Source: Tiliqua scincoides (lineage: Eukaryota > Chordata > Lepidosauria > Squamata > Scincidae). From it: DNA of 64,000 bases. The notes under the pieces were generated by a model. That model did no database searches and was not told where the DNA came from. It worked only from the letters and a program-made list of their open reading frames with translations. The position numbers were made by a program, and so were the translations under genes. The stretch spans positions 18,351,353 through 18,415,352 of the forward strand of contig NC_089827.1 of the NCBI RefSeq assembly GCF_035046505.1, written 5' to 3'. Positions 32,286-44,700 of the stretch are shown here, piece by piece. Position 1 is the stretch's first letter. Every line of letters starts with the position of its first letter.

Positions 32286-33165
32286 GGTCCCTTCTGTGTT
32301 TTGGCTTGAATTTTAAATGCACTTGTGTACCTTACCTTATGTCTTGAACAACCTTGGTGTCTCAGAATGAGACGAACAGCTGGCCTCTCATGTAGTCCTG
32401 GGTTATCCGTCAGGAGTGTCTGTTAAACTCTGGCTCTGGCAAACAGCATATCCGAGGCAGTACAGATAAATTTATGGGTTTTTTCTTTAAAAATTGTATT
32501 TTTGTAAAACATGAAAATATTTTTGTATTCTTGAACTTGAGTAAATCCTACTTTGTGCTTAAGCTCATTCTTTCTATGTGTCGAAGGACTGGCGTAATAA
32601 CCAACATACCTCTGTCTAAGAATAGAGAGGCAACAGGGCAGCTGTGAATTAGTGCCTCCCTCATGGTAATGTGGGCAGGAGGGAGGCATGTAAACAAAAT
32701 TTGCACATGTATCCATGTTCCTATGGATTGTCACAGTTCATGCTTTTTACATGAATATGTATGATCCTATTTTCCATTTTTGAGACTGCACCAGCATCTT
32801 ATTCACATGTTGAAAATCTTATTTTACACATTGTTCTCTCATAAATGGCTAAAGTAATTGGAACATGTAGTTCTGTACTCAGCACATCAGAATGTAAGGG
32901 CTCTCATCTATGCAGCTGGGATACTGTCGACTGTGTCACATAGGTGGATCTTTCCCCTAGTGATGATATGCTTCTCCCTGGGGTGAAAGGTGATTGACAT
33001 CTGGGTATTAGGTGTGTGTCTTCAAAATGTTAGGACTTGTTTGATTCCTTCCTCTAAGAGTGGAGTTCGAGGAAATGGAAGTCAGGTAGAAGGTGAGTGT
33101 GAGATTCCCCCTTTTGAAGTGCAACTGGGGAATACTGGCTTTGCTGGGTTAACATCTTCCTAGAG

Positions 33166-33600
33166 CAGTGGTTCTCAAACTGATGGGTCGTGACCCTCCA
33201 GTTCATGTAATGCTTCCCCGTCCCTTTAAGGGGGGCGAGGGGGGTGCTTTGCACTTACTTCAAGAAGGCAGGGCTGCAGGAGGCTTGGGGAGCCCTGCAC
33301 AGCCCTGAACAGCGCTCCCTGAGGCTTGGAACGTTCACTAAAAGCGGGCACAAAGCACTTCCGTTTTGCAGGAGTTGCTTTGCGCCTGCTTTTAGCAAAT
33401 GTTCCAAGCCTCGGGGAGCCCTGTGCAGGGCTCCCCGCACCTCCTGCAGCCTGCTGCAGCCCTGCCTACATAACGTGAGTGTTAAACACCCCCCTTGCCC
33501 CCTTAGCAACGCGATCCTGGAGATTGTGTCACTCCCCTAGCCCCTCCCCCGCAAGAACTTACTGAGGGAGTAAAGCTCCCTCATAGTTTGAGAACCTCTG
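33166..33600 (+). mobile_element. hAT-type element with GC-rich palindromic core, in IRAK4 3' UTR
   Basis: Ends CAGTGGTTCTCAAACT and AGTTTGAGAACCTCTG; perfect 8-bp duplication tcctagag at 33158-33165 and 33601-33608. The interior folds on itself: GGCAGGGCTGCAGGAGG pairs with CCTCCTGCAG..GCAGCCCTGCC about 200 bp later. Confidence 0.9.
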
Positions 33601-33966
33601 TCCTAGAGGAAATAAGCCAAAAATTAGAGCAGCCTGGTGCCAGTTTATGGGAGTTAGTCTCTTGTGATTGGAGGGGAGTTAGAGCAGGTGGCCCTCTTCT
33701 GATGAGAATCCAGGGGTGTGAAGGACACTCAGATCCCATCAGTTGGATGTAATCCAGAACACTTGTGGGGTGCCTACATGGCAGTGGGCAGGGGACAAGT
33801 CAGCACAATTACAGTTCCATTTTGATTGGGTGATCTAGCTATAAATTAGAGACAATGGAATCCACCTCTGTATACTCCTGGCCACACTTGCTGGGCTACA
33901 CTGCCCAGCTGGAGAACAGCCCTGCCTGGTGGGATCTTAGAACAAATCATGTAGTGAGTAGCTTAG

Positions 33967-34425
33967 AGCAGGGGTGTCAAATATAAGGCTTATGTGCAGA
34001 TGCGGCCGCTGGTGATTGGGCTCTCCAGCACCAGGATCAGCTGCTGGGCTGCAGTATGATACATTGGTAGAAGCAGCATTGCTGAAAGGGTGGTGCTGCA
34101 GGAGTCCAATTATTGGGTGGGCTGCCCTTTCAGCAGCTTTGCTTCTGCTGAGATGTCACTTTGCAGAGCACTTCTTAGCTGCTGAGCTGTAAAGCAGTAC
34201 TTCGGCAGAAGTAGTGCTGCTGAAATTATGGCCCATGTGATATTTGGGATCTCCCATTTCTTGAAAATATGGTCAAGATTTGTATATTGTCTTGTCAATT
34301 TCAGCTAATAAATTCCTCAGTGAGGAAAAAAAGGGGGAGCTTATTTCTGGCCATCACCTGCTTAATGATGTCACTTCCAGCCCTCAATAGGCACCATGAA
34401 TGATATTTGGCCCACTGAATGAAAC
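33967..34425 (+). mobile_element. hAT-like segment (GTGTCAAA family), incomplete
   Basis: Begins CAGGGGTGTCAAATATAAGG and includes TGATATTTGGCCCACTGAATG near its end. The 3' terminal repeat is not recognisable. In the inferred IRAK4 3' UTR. Confidence 0.5.
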
Positions 34426-34918
34426 AAGATTTTGGAAGCTCTTGTGGGTTAACATCACATTGGAGGACTGACCTACCAGTGGAAGAACTGGATGGGAACT
34501 GGATGTTTCTCCAAAATGTAAGCTACCAGCACTATCCAAGTGCAGTGGCCCAAGCTTGACTGAACTGTACACAAATGCAAAAACTCTGTCAAAACAGAAC
34601 ATTTGATTTTTGTATTTCTGCCAAAGTCGCCCTCAGTTTTCTCTCTGTGTATGTTTTTTTTAAAAGCTATAACCATTGGGTGTCTGGTTTCTGTCCCAAA
34701 AACTCTAGGAAGGTAAAGATGATGCAGGATGATGTGTTTAAAACTCAGTATTTTTGCCTTATGAATTTTTAACAATTGCTACTTTATAACAATGTCTTGC
34801 TATATAAAGCATTTTAACAATGGTGGGATGGGAATTTGGGGTAACCATTTATATGAATTACTATGATACTAAGTAAGGAGTTGCACAACTCCAGATTCTA
34901 TTTTGTTCTATCAGAATC

Positions 34919-34924
34919 AATAAA
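34919..34924 (+). terminator. Candidate IRAK4 polyadenylation signal AATAAA
   Basis: A canonical hexamer in unique sequence at the distal end of the open 3' region. The choice among signals is inferred; transcript data would settle it. Confidence 0.5.
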
Positions 34925-34972
34925 AGTATCAGTTCATGTAAAGTGAACTAGTGGCTTTTGTATTCCTTAGAT

Positions 34973-35533
34973 CAGTGGTTCATAAACTTTTAAGCACTGG
35001 GACCCAATTTTTAAAATGACATTCTATGACCCACTTAGGTTTACATGCCTTAAAAAAAAATCTAGAAAGAAATTTTTTTTTCTTATCTACATGCAATAAT
35101 AACCAGAAAAAGGGCGAAGGGCCAGAGAGAGGCCAGATCGGGAAGGAATCCAGCTGGAATGAGGAGTTCTATGAAAGACTAGAACTATTCAATTGTAAAA
35201 ACCCCTACGGGGGGTTTAGAACAGCCTGCCCATGCAAACCGCCTTGAATTAAAGTCTGACGAGAAATCTGACGACCAAAGAAAGGCAGTATATAAATACC
35301 TGTATAAATAATAAGATGCTCTGCTATTTATCTCCCTATATTTGTACATGCTTTCAAACTGCAGGAGTTCCTTGCAGGGCAGTTCTGATTTTTTTGAAAA
35401 GCTTTAGGGTTTGAGGCAATTAGTTATCTGATTATCTGATCCTTCCATCACCTGTGTTTTCATTGGAGGCTCTGCTCTGCTGCTATAGGATCCTCCAAAA
35501 CTCAGGTCCCGACCCACAGTTTGGGAACCACTG
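34973..35533 (+). mobile_element. hAT-type element carrying a nested LINE/SINE 3' end
   Basis: Starts CAGTGGTTCATAAACTTTT and ends CAGTTTGGGAACCACTG; perfect 8-bp duplication ccttagat at 34965-34972 and 35534-35541. An unrelated segment (about 35110-35310) interrupts it. Confidence 0.9.
35110..35310 (+). mobile_element. LINE-type 3' end nested in the hAT element
   Basis: Ends with AGGCAGTATATAAATACC and an A/T-rich tail. The same sequence appears reversed at 42408-42770. Confidence 0.65.
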
Positions 35534-35541
35534 CCTTAGAT

Positions 35542-36211
35542 CCACCTGATCACGTATGAATTCCTCTTGGAGGAATAGTTTGCCAGCCCCATTGCTTTAA
35601 GCTTGTTTGTGCCATTCAGATAAAGGAAAGAAGCATAGTGTGATAACTTTTTTTTTGGTATAATATCAGCAAGCCTACAGCAACAGAGAGCTGACGAAGT
35701 GATGTGCTGCAGGGTACAATGACAACTGTAGAGGGAATAGCCTGAAATAGCCCCTGGGCTCTGACATTTCTTTGCCATTAAAATTCATCAGAGTTTGGGA
35801 AGGAGGACAGTTAGACCTAGTTCCTGTATGTATGCGTCAAATTAAAAGTGCTGGGGGGAAAAAAGCAAGTTTTGATACACCTGGCAGTCTGTGATTCAAT
35901 AGAGAGCAACAGCTTCTGCTTTTCTGTTTTTGTCACTCCCTTCCTTCGTGGATACACAGCTTGGCCTTTCTTGTATCACATTTTCAATTTGGATAACATT
36001 AACAGTATGTATATGTCTTATATCGAAATAGAATATGTGTATGTTCAACACATATATAGGGCCCACCTACCATTTTGGTAGAGAAGTGTGGGGGGGGAGG
36101 GTGCATATCTTTCTTAAATAGCCATAGGGACCTACAATCAGGATCAGGAGAAAACAGTTAAAGCTCCCTCCCTGCACATTCTAATTCTGATCTTGATCAG
36201 GTTCCCCCTCC
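35542..36211. other. Convergent intergenic region, no gene seen
   Basis: Between the ends of IRAK4 and TWF1. No coding signal or clear repeat. Confidence 0.45.
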
Positions 36212-36287
36212 TCCATTTCTGCCCAACGTTGCATATACGCAACAGGGATAAAATGTATACAGCTGTAGGCTGGGCAGAAATGGGTTA
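36212..36287. mobile_element. Second copy of the TTAA palindromic MITE
   Basis: CATTTCTGCCCAACGTTGC to GGGCAGAAATGGGTTAA, nearly reverse-complementary to the 4680 copy; TTAA is kept at the right end only. Confidence 0.65.
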
Positions 36288-36994
36288 AGTGGGGGTGGGG
36301 ACCATAAACCTGCATGGTCATACTCTGCATCGGCTGTTTAGTCCATTATATGTATTGTATATTGGTTTGTTCTCAGCTATTTGTATTATAGAAGTTAAAT
36401 ACCATGCTGGTTGGCTTACTGTAGCAGTTCTGCACACTGTTAAATAACTGATGGTTTAACTAGGGAGCTAATTCTGTCTGCCATGCGTAGAAATTGAGGC
36501 CATGTGTCTTATGGCAGTTCTACCGAATGCAGTTTTCAAGGGAAAGAAGAGCAAAGCTGGCAAGATAAAACGGAATAAGCAAGAGCTGCCTCTAGTGTGG
36601 CAGGTGGCAGTCTCTTCCCAAAGAAGGGAATATTTCTAAGTTGTTCCGTCATGAAAAAGTAGCACAGCATGCAGCTGCTGCTAAGAGGAAACTCTTGAAA
36701 TAGAGGCATTTTGGGATGTGGTTTGAGTTTTAAAAAAAGTAAATGCATACCAGGCTATGCCAAGGGAAGATACATTTTTGGCGAGCTAGAGAAATGATCC
36801 AGAGTTGCATAGATGTGCTTAACTTGATAAGCTGACTCTGCTACTGCAGAAGAAGATTACACTGTACTGATAACTGGAAATCCTACTTTCTGGGCATGTA
36901 CATGCACACAGGTATCCAACTTCTGAAACATTATCAAGTGTGTGGGTATTGCCTAGCTTCTCAGCTTTAATGGCTAGAAGTGGGAAGATTTGAG

Positions 36995-37150
36995 CTTACC
37001 TGTGAATTCACCTTCTCAGTCATTCCAGGCAGGATCAGTGTGGTACTTCTGCAAAGCTCCTGCCCAAGAGGGAGGAGCTTCCTAGAAGTACCATGCTGCC
37101 CTGCCTGGAACTACTTGAGAACATGTGGCATAGTTCAGGTGTCATGCCAC
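36995..37150. repeat. Hairpin repeat
   Basis: ATTCCAGGCAGGATCAGTG and TGGTACTTCTGCAAAGCTCC face their near reverse complements GGAGCTTCCTAGAAGTACCA and CTGCCTGGAACT across a short loop. Family not recognised. Confidence 0.6.
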
Positions 37151-37339
37151 CTTTGGACTGAATCTTGATTTCAGGGAACATCAAATTCCCTCAAAAGCAT
37201 GCACTACCTCCTCTTTACCCTTCTGATTGGCTTGGAACAGGCCAAGACTTGTACTGATGTCCAAACTAGTTTAAATCAGGATCACAAAAAGTTTGCAAAT
37301 AGTATAAAACCAGGATCAAATGCTACCCAGTGGAAATAC

Positions 37340-37695
37340 AAGTGGGCTCTCTTTATCCACCAGTTCGATATGACTCGGCACAGGTTCTGAACCCTTGCTG
37401 GAGGACCTTCCAGATGTGACCAAGAGCACCATCCAGTCATGTCCAGGAATCTTTCTGAGGCCCAGAGAGGATGCACAGATGTATTAGAAAGGCACTTCCA
37501 GTTTTTGCAAAAACCAGAAGTGCCTTTCTAAGGCTTCGGGAAAGCCTTCTAAGGCACGGGGAAGCCACACACAGCCTCCTAGGACTCAGAATTGCTCAGG
37601 GACATGGGAGATAGACCCCACTTGTGGACTCAACTATCCATGGATTTTGGTATCTGGGGGAGGAGGGTTGTCCAGGAATGGACACAGCTCCAACT
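37340..37695. mobile_element. Tigger-like DNA transposon remnant
   Basis: GGGCTCTCTTTATCCACCAG to TATCCATGGATTTTGGTATC, the same layout as the 27.3 kb copy. Confidence 0.5.
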
Positions 37696-38284
37696 GTATA
37701 AAGTGCTAATGTAAATCATGTTTAATATTACTTTCAATTGCTTATGTGCTTTTGCATGATGACTTTGATGAGATAATGAATTGGATAGCCAAGGAACTTT
37801 TCATAAATTCAAAGTGATGATGAGCAATGCATTTATTCAGCTAAAACAAATGACATCTCAAGCGGTGAACATAAAACTGCCATCATTAAAACTAATGTGT
37901 TCGGTACATTAGCTGCATGCATCTGTCCCCAAAGTAAGTTCCTGTTTCACAATTCATTTTCCAAATTGTTTCAAAGATGATCAACTGTGTTCTGATATTT
38001 TATCAGCAAACTTTCTAAAGTGAGGGACCCTCATGAACATTTCAGTAACAGTATCTATAATGTTCTTTCCATGCAAGCATATGGTGAGGAATTGAGGAAA
38101 CCAGGACATAGAATTGATCTCAACAGCTTCCCTTTATTTAGTCTTGCAATTTTCAGCTGCTGTGTCACAAATTGTCTGCGGGTAGGCTGCAGGAGTTTTA
38201 GCAAAGGTAATTATTAGGACCTTTGGGGAGGCGAGACCCCTGCTGGCAGCACAGTGGGTGTTATCAGTTGTCAAAGTGATGGTG

Positions 38285-38555
38285 TAGCCCTGAAAATTTT
38301 ATTAAAATTAAAAGATTTATATTGCGCCTTTCCCATGCAGCAGCAAATGCCCACAAGTTCCACACTAAAATGTACAATATGTCAAAACAATGACTAAATA
38401 GTATCATTAATAAAAATGATAAAATCAGTGGGCGTGATGCAACTATTTGGGCCAAAGCATTATTACAGAGGGCAGACATCAGCCCTTTACAAGGTGAAAC
38501 AAATGTTTTGAGTTTGTATGCCATGATGTGAAAAAGGTTGGAAAATCACTGTTCT
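38285..38555 (-). mobile_element. Probable LINE 3' fragment
   Basis: AAAAGATTTATATTGCGCCT near the left end resembles LINE-type 3' ends read on the minus strand. The family is uncertain. Confidence 0.4.
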
Positions 38556-39793
38556 AGGTGCTAAGGAGGAGAGAGGGTAAGAAATATCTCTATTTCCCTT
38601 TTGGGGGAGACACCCGGTATAACCAGGATAAGGGGAAATGCAACAGCAAACAAACTTTACAGGCCCAAGTTCTCTGCATTTCCCTATGCTTGCTTTGTTC
38701 CTGCACTATGGAGGCACCCACATGGATTCTGGGGTGCGGGGACATGGAATGCAAGATGGCTCTGCCCCAATAGGACACAGTGGAAGTGAGACTAGAAAGA
38801 GAATTGTTTGCCATAATGATCAAGGGAAGTGCCCACATCCCCTCATCTGACACTCTACTCTCTTTGTTCCACCCATCATAGCAATGGGAAGGGGATCTTG
38901 CAACTTGCTTCCATTCCCACCAACCAATTCACTTGCTCTGTCTACATTTTATGATGGCTACTTTTACAGCAACGTAGTCTAACCCTAAAGCGAAAAGATT
39001 CAAAATGGCCTGAGTTTCTACTAAAATATCCTCTGCTTTGAAGTGTCCCCTGGAAGTAACTTATTTTATGCACGCAGACTGCCTTGTCAATGTTTGCTGT
39101 GACAAGATGACAACTATGAACAATATGTTATTGTGCTGTGCAGTGCAAAGGAGTGACAGTGAAAGACCTGGAGTCAAACTTTCATTCATTTACTAGGCTT
39201 CAGCGGATATCTCTGTAAAATGAAAAATTCTGTTTAAAAAAAGAAAGCAAAATTGTTTACAGAACATCAACAGTAGATCACTATGTAAGGAATGCATCTT
39301 CAGAAGCCATGTTTTGGTTTCCGTAAGCTTAGTCTATGTCATCGTGTCCATTTTTTGAATCAGTTTTACAGTATAGATATAGCATGTCTGCAACCCCTAG
39401 CTTTAACCAAAGCCCTTTGGGGGGCAATAATCATGCTTCTTTTATACAGTAAGAACTGGTCCCTAGCAGAATTGGGAGAAACAGTGTTAAGTTGTATAGT
39501 GCAAGATAGCAGCAGCATCAGGTTGGCATCCAAGGAAATGAATAGTGTTCTTTGAAAGCTACCTTACTACTTAATCCTTTTCCTAAGCCAGCACACAAGT
39601 ACTTAGAATGGAGCATAGTAGCAAATATTCTATCACAAATATTACACTGGCACTGCAACAAACTACTTCAACTCAGATATTTGAGACTGGCCATCTCCAC
39701 AAAAGCTTCTTCAAAGCTTCAAACAGCTTTCATTTCTGAACTTTCAAAACTAAGAACTTGCTTAAGGAAATCACAGAAGACTGTGATTGATTG
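38556..39793. other. Convergent intergenic region, no gene seen
   Basis: Mostly unique AT-rich sequence downstream of TWF1. No exon-like open frame with splice sites was recognised. Confidence 0.45.
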
Positions 39794-39801
39794 ATCTAGA
39801 C

Positions 39802-40121
39802 AAGTCTTTCTCAAACTTTTAGCATCAGGACCCACTTTTTAGAATGAGAAACTGTAGTGACCAGAAGTGACATCATCAAACAGGAAAATTTTCCTAACAA
39901 TCCTAGGCTGCAATCCTACCCACACTTACCCAGGAGTCAGTCCAATTTACTATCATTGTTAAAAGCATATGCATAATAGCTTGATAAAGTATAAATCTGT
40001 AACATTTCCCCAAATGCAGTCATATACCTTGGGAACATGAAGTCTACTATACTAAAAATAAAATATTGAAATGAATGGGGACCCACCTAGTGGGTCCCAA
40101 CCCACAGTTTGAGAAACACTG
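39802..40121 (+). mobile_element. hAT-type element
   Basis: Ends resemble AGTNTTTCTCAAACTTTT and GTTTGAGAAACACTG; perfect 8-bp duplication atctagac at 39794-39801 and 40122-40129. Confidence 0.88.
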
Positions 40122-40129
40122 ATCTAGAC

Positions 40130-41551
40130 TCATTTGTATTGGGGTAGTAAAATAGCCATGGACATATTTCAGACATGTAGCTTAAGTCAAATTAAAAAAT
40201 ATGTTGGAAATACAAGCTGCAACAGATGATATTTATAAATGTACAATGACAAGGAAGCTACTCTTAGTTAATTCAATAGGAGTTACAAGTAAACATATTT
40301 ATAATCTCATATTTATCTCAAAAAACTTATAAATTATAAAGTCTGAAACAAGAAGGTAGTCACATACTTTGGGTCCAATTAAGAAACAAAGATTAGCTAG
40401 TGAGAATTGTGACAGTGCATTATTTATTTTGAACCATTCATTTTCTAGGACATTATTCTTCATGGCTTACTTCAGCTTTATTGTTAGACCAACAATTGCC
40501 TGCTTAACTTGTTGATGGTAGAAGACAACTTACCTCCAAATAATATCTACAAAATAGCCTAAGACTGCAACCATTTTACAATTTCCAACATTCAAAACAG
40601 TTGAGACCATCTTTATTTTAAACAGATCCTAGAAACATGTTAGTCGTACCGCTTGCTCTTAAACAGTGTCCGTATGAAGAATCAATGGTATTGCAGCCAC
40701 TTCAGTAGTACAATCAAATCTGACTCAGAAGTATTCTGATTTCACAGCCATTGTATCATTTACAGAATCATAATAATGATTAGTGTGTTCTCAATTATTC
40801 AGTGCTCAACCTTATTGTAAGAATTTATGCAAAATTGGAGTCACATATCACTTTTCCTTTAGATGGAATGTGACAAATGTAGTGAAGTCCCCACAAGGAA
40901 TCTAGTTTTAGACTCCAGTAAAGTGAACCAACTTTCAGTCTTTCAAAGCCAGATCTTAACACAGAATAATGAACCATTGATCTCAGTGGGTCTTGCTTCA
41001 GATTAAATGTTTGGATCATAGTGTGAAAGTCTGCATATAAATAAAGTTTTTCTTTATTAGAAAACTGGAGAATAGTCAGGGGCAGAAACAGATGTGGGGA
41101 AGCTCTAAGAGTAGATAATAAACTCCAAGAACTTTCAAAGTCTGATGAGAAATCTAGTCTATGTAATAATTAAAATTGACAGTAAGGTGTGGAATCAATG
41201 GGTTTGATCCCAAGAATTCCATTCTGCAGAGGAAGGGAACATTTGGAGATGTCTGCAGTACAGAAGTTACAGGGAGCAAAACATTTCATAGCTATGGAAA
41301 AACTCTGACTAAAAACCATGACATACACTTATGGTTTTGAACTAATGCATGACAACCACAGGCTGTGGACGTTACAAAAATCTGAAGTGGCATAGCCAGA
41401 TAAGTGCAGTGGAAAGTTACAGGATTTATTTTTCTGCAGGAAAAGATCATCATGGAATGCTTTCAGTTCAATATATTAAAGGCAGGGGTGGAGTCTTTTT
41501 CCCCTCCCATCTCCTATTGTAATTCTTTTGTTCCCTGTGCAACTGCCAAGT
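40130..41551 (-). other. TWF1: TWF1 3' UTR and downstream (inferred)
   Basis: About 1.4 kb after the stop shows no recognisable repeat, unlike most of the window, which fits a long 3' UTR under constraint. Candidate minus-strand AATAAA signals read as TTTATT at 41053, 40612 and 40478. Which one is used cannot be told from sequence. Confidence 0.45.
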
Positions 41552-41722
41552 TTAGTCAGTAGGTGTTTCACTTTCAGCTGGGCCCCGGATCAACCTTCGG
41601 ATTCCCCTCTTTCCTGCAGGTCCTTTAGGCTTTGCAAAACTCTGTTTGTGTGCATGTTGTTTTGGATGAACTTCTTCATAAAGGAAGTCAGCAGTTAACT
41701 CGTCTCCATTATCTATTTCAAT
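41552..41722 (-). CDS. TWF1: TWF1 coding exon 9 and stop
   Basis: Acceptor CTATGGCAG. It encodes [20 protein letters not shown] and a basic tail ending [10 protein letters not shown], then TAA. Human ends GPAETEATTD. Confidence 0.96.
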   Translation of the reverse strand: MEIDNGDELTADFLYEEVHPKQHAHKQSFAKPKGPAGKRGIRRLIRGPAESETPTD

Positions 41723-44700
41723 CTGCCATAGGGAAACAAAATACAATAATCCAAGTCATTTTGACATATCAAGTGTTTTGGAAAAAAATGCACTGTATAC
41801 CCTTTATATTAAACCTTTAAGTCTATGCTGATGACAATTTTATGAAATGCACATGCCACTTGGCTTTTAAATGAATTGTAGTATTTTAATTTTCATTGTT
41901 ATGATTTGATTGATGCTGCTTGGGGGGTTATCTGCTATTTATCTTTTCCTTTTAATTTCTGTAGCTGTTGTTATGGTTTTACTCTGTGCCCTGTTTTGTG
42001 TAAAGTTGCTTTTAAAAACAGTCTATAAATCTATTAAGTAAGAATGTAAAACAACTGAATCTGCAAAAAAGATCTATGAGCAAAAACATGCATCCCTGGA
42101 CAATATATTTCCCCCCTCCCCCCATATATTCTGTTAAGATGTTGTATGGGGAGTGTTAAAAATTCTGATGGAGGGTTTTATGAGATGCATGAGGGTGTTA
42201 AAAGTTTTTGTGCCCCCAGGTGCCAGATATGCCACTGTACGAGTTAAAACACAAATCTTAAACTTGCAATAATACTGTACATAAATCATAAAACAGGCAG
42301 GGAAAACTGCAAGTGAAAGTGATTTGCTCAAGGGTACAAGAATATCACCAACCAGATTCCAGAAATCCAGGCCTCCCAAATGCTACTGCTGCATTCACAC
42401 ACTATGTAATAATAATAATAATAATAATAATACAGGTATTTATATACCGCCTTTCTTGGTTGTCAGATTTCTCCTCAGACTTTATTCAAGGCGGTTTACA
42501 TAGGCAGGCTGATTAAATCCCCGTAGGGATTTTTACAATTGCAAGAAGGTTCTATCTTTCAAGAACCACAACAGTCCAGATGTTTCACTCTGATCTGGTT
42601 TCACATTCTGGCCTCCATCCTCCCACGCTCAGAGCAGATGGAATAAATCGGCTCAGCTTGTCAGCTGCTTCAAGGTCGCCCAGTGCCGGTGGCCTCGAAC
42701 TGGTGACCTTTGGATGTTATCTTCAGGCAAATGGAGGCTCTACCCTCTAGACCAGACCTCCTGCCTCAATGTAGATTATTGCAACTACATGTTTGCCATT
42801 CCATGTATTTGACCAGAGTAATTATTACCTCATTGCAAATCCAAAAGCAATATGGTATTCCAAAGGAGTCCTGGCAACTGTGAAGCTTGGGGCAGATTGA
42901 GGAAAAAGATACCACTGCTATGTGAACTGGTTGAGCCATGAGAAGGAAGCGTGTGCTGCTCCAAGCTGAAGCAAACAGCTCTCCGTGTACTTTCATGTGC
43001 AGATGGCATGTGGATGACAGACTAAGGCTGTCCAGGAACAAACAATTGGTTTGACTTGCTCATTGAAGGGTTTACCTGTCACTTCAGCAGAGCCTGTTTG
43101 TAAATAGAAGGCTCTTTTATTCCTCATGCTGGGGGACTGACTGAAAAAAAAAGTGAAACTAAGCCAAAAAATTTGAGGGAGGGGCCACAGCTCAATGGTT
43201 GAGCACCTACATCGTATGGGGAAGGTCCCAGGTTCAACTCCTGGCAACTCCAGAAAGGACTAGAAAAGATCTCCATGCAAAACACTAGAGAGCTGATGCC
43301 ACTGAGTGTAGACAACTGAACTAGACTGACCATGTCTTATGATCCTGGGAAACTCTGCACACACAAAGATAAGGACTACTGTAGCTGTACCTGTTAATTC
43401 AAAATGCAGACTGTACCACTAGCACTTCTGCAACTGTTTGCAGAATGGTGCTAGCAGCCATTTTCATTTAGACCCGGCCCAAAGACAGCAGTACAGATGA
43501 TGGCCTCAGCGGTCTCCTCTCTCAAGTGAAAATGAAAGCTAACAAAGAGGCCTAGAGCTGAGGGATGGCCTGGCACAAGAACTAGGGAGCCCAAGCTATG
43601 TTTTTACCTTTCTGGCAATCTGCATCCACAGCTGTCTTTCTGCAATTTCTAGGAGAGGACTCTTGCAGCTGGAATACAGCATCCGTTCTCGTATACTACA
43701 CATATAGCCAGGCATAGAGTAGATAAAGACTGCAGAATGTTTAAAGTGGGGAGAAGTTATTCAGAATAATCATCAGCAACAAGATTAGATTGCACACTTT
43801 TGGGAAGACAAGCACATATTACTGTGTGCCAGTACGCATCCATTGTAAAATTAGAGACCATTTTTACTTAATTTTTAAAGGAGTGGTAAGAGAGTCAAGC
43901 TGAAAAGGGTTTGGAACAAAACGAAACAAGGCTACAATCCTATGCACACTTTCCTAGGAGCAAGCCCCACTGAACAGAATGTGACTTACTTTTGAGTAAA
44001 CCTGCTTAGGTTTGGACTGTAAGGGTACAATCCTAACCCCTGACATAAGCAATGACATAAGGGCAATGAAGCTCTGAGGTAAGGGAACAAACATTCCCTT
44101 ACTTTGAGGAAGCCTCTGTGAGTGACACCCAACTGCAGGATGCAGCACATGTCCCATTGGCACCGCTATGCCAGTGCTGGAAAGCACTGACATAAGGGGT
44201 TAGGATTGCACCCTTAGATGGTTAACTATCTGAATTCAACACAAAGAGCAAACAAGAATATCATTTACATTCTAGAAGTGCAGCGTTTAAAGTTGCAACT
44301 GCTGCACGCCCAGAATGCGGTCCCCATCCAGACTGCATCCGAGCATTCCACTTGGGTGCCGCGCAATCCTCCTCCTTCTGAGGACAGGGATGCACTGGGC
44401 AGTTACATCATCTGCTTGGCATCCCAGAACAGGACGCAACAGGACGTCTGGGCAGACATGACTGCCCAGAGTGTCCCTGTTCCCCAACTGAGGGGGACGC
44501 TGAGTGGAACCAAAAGGTCTGCTCACTGGGCAGACAGATCCGTGTGAACTCAGGATCCAGCCCCTGGGCCAAAGTTTGTGTGGCTCTGTTCTCAAACTGA
44601 ATAAGATGATTATCAGACTGAATTCAATAAAATCTAGCCAAGAGGCTTTTAGGTATCCAACTATGCACCCAAGTTTGTTCACAGGAAGGCCTTCATACCT

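Larger units (their letters stand above)
32286..34945 (+). other. IRAK4: IRAK4 3' UTR (inferred)
   Basis: No further coding sequence follows the stop. The first convincing polyadenylation context is AATAAA at 34919-34924 with a downstream G/T-rich stretch, immediately before an intact hAT-type insertion at 34973. The UTR would carry one 435-bp hAT-type element (33166-33600) and a hAT-like segment near 33.97-34.42 kb. An earlier AATAAA near 34.3 kb is also possible. Confidence 0.55.

Noticed and set aside
43176-43345. tRNA gene
   Set aside because: A- and B-box-like motifs are present, but the rest cannot fold as a tRNA; it is the head of a SINE.
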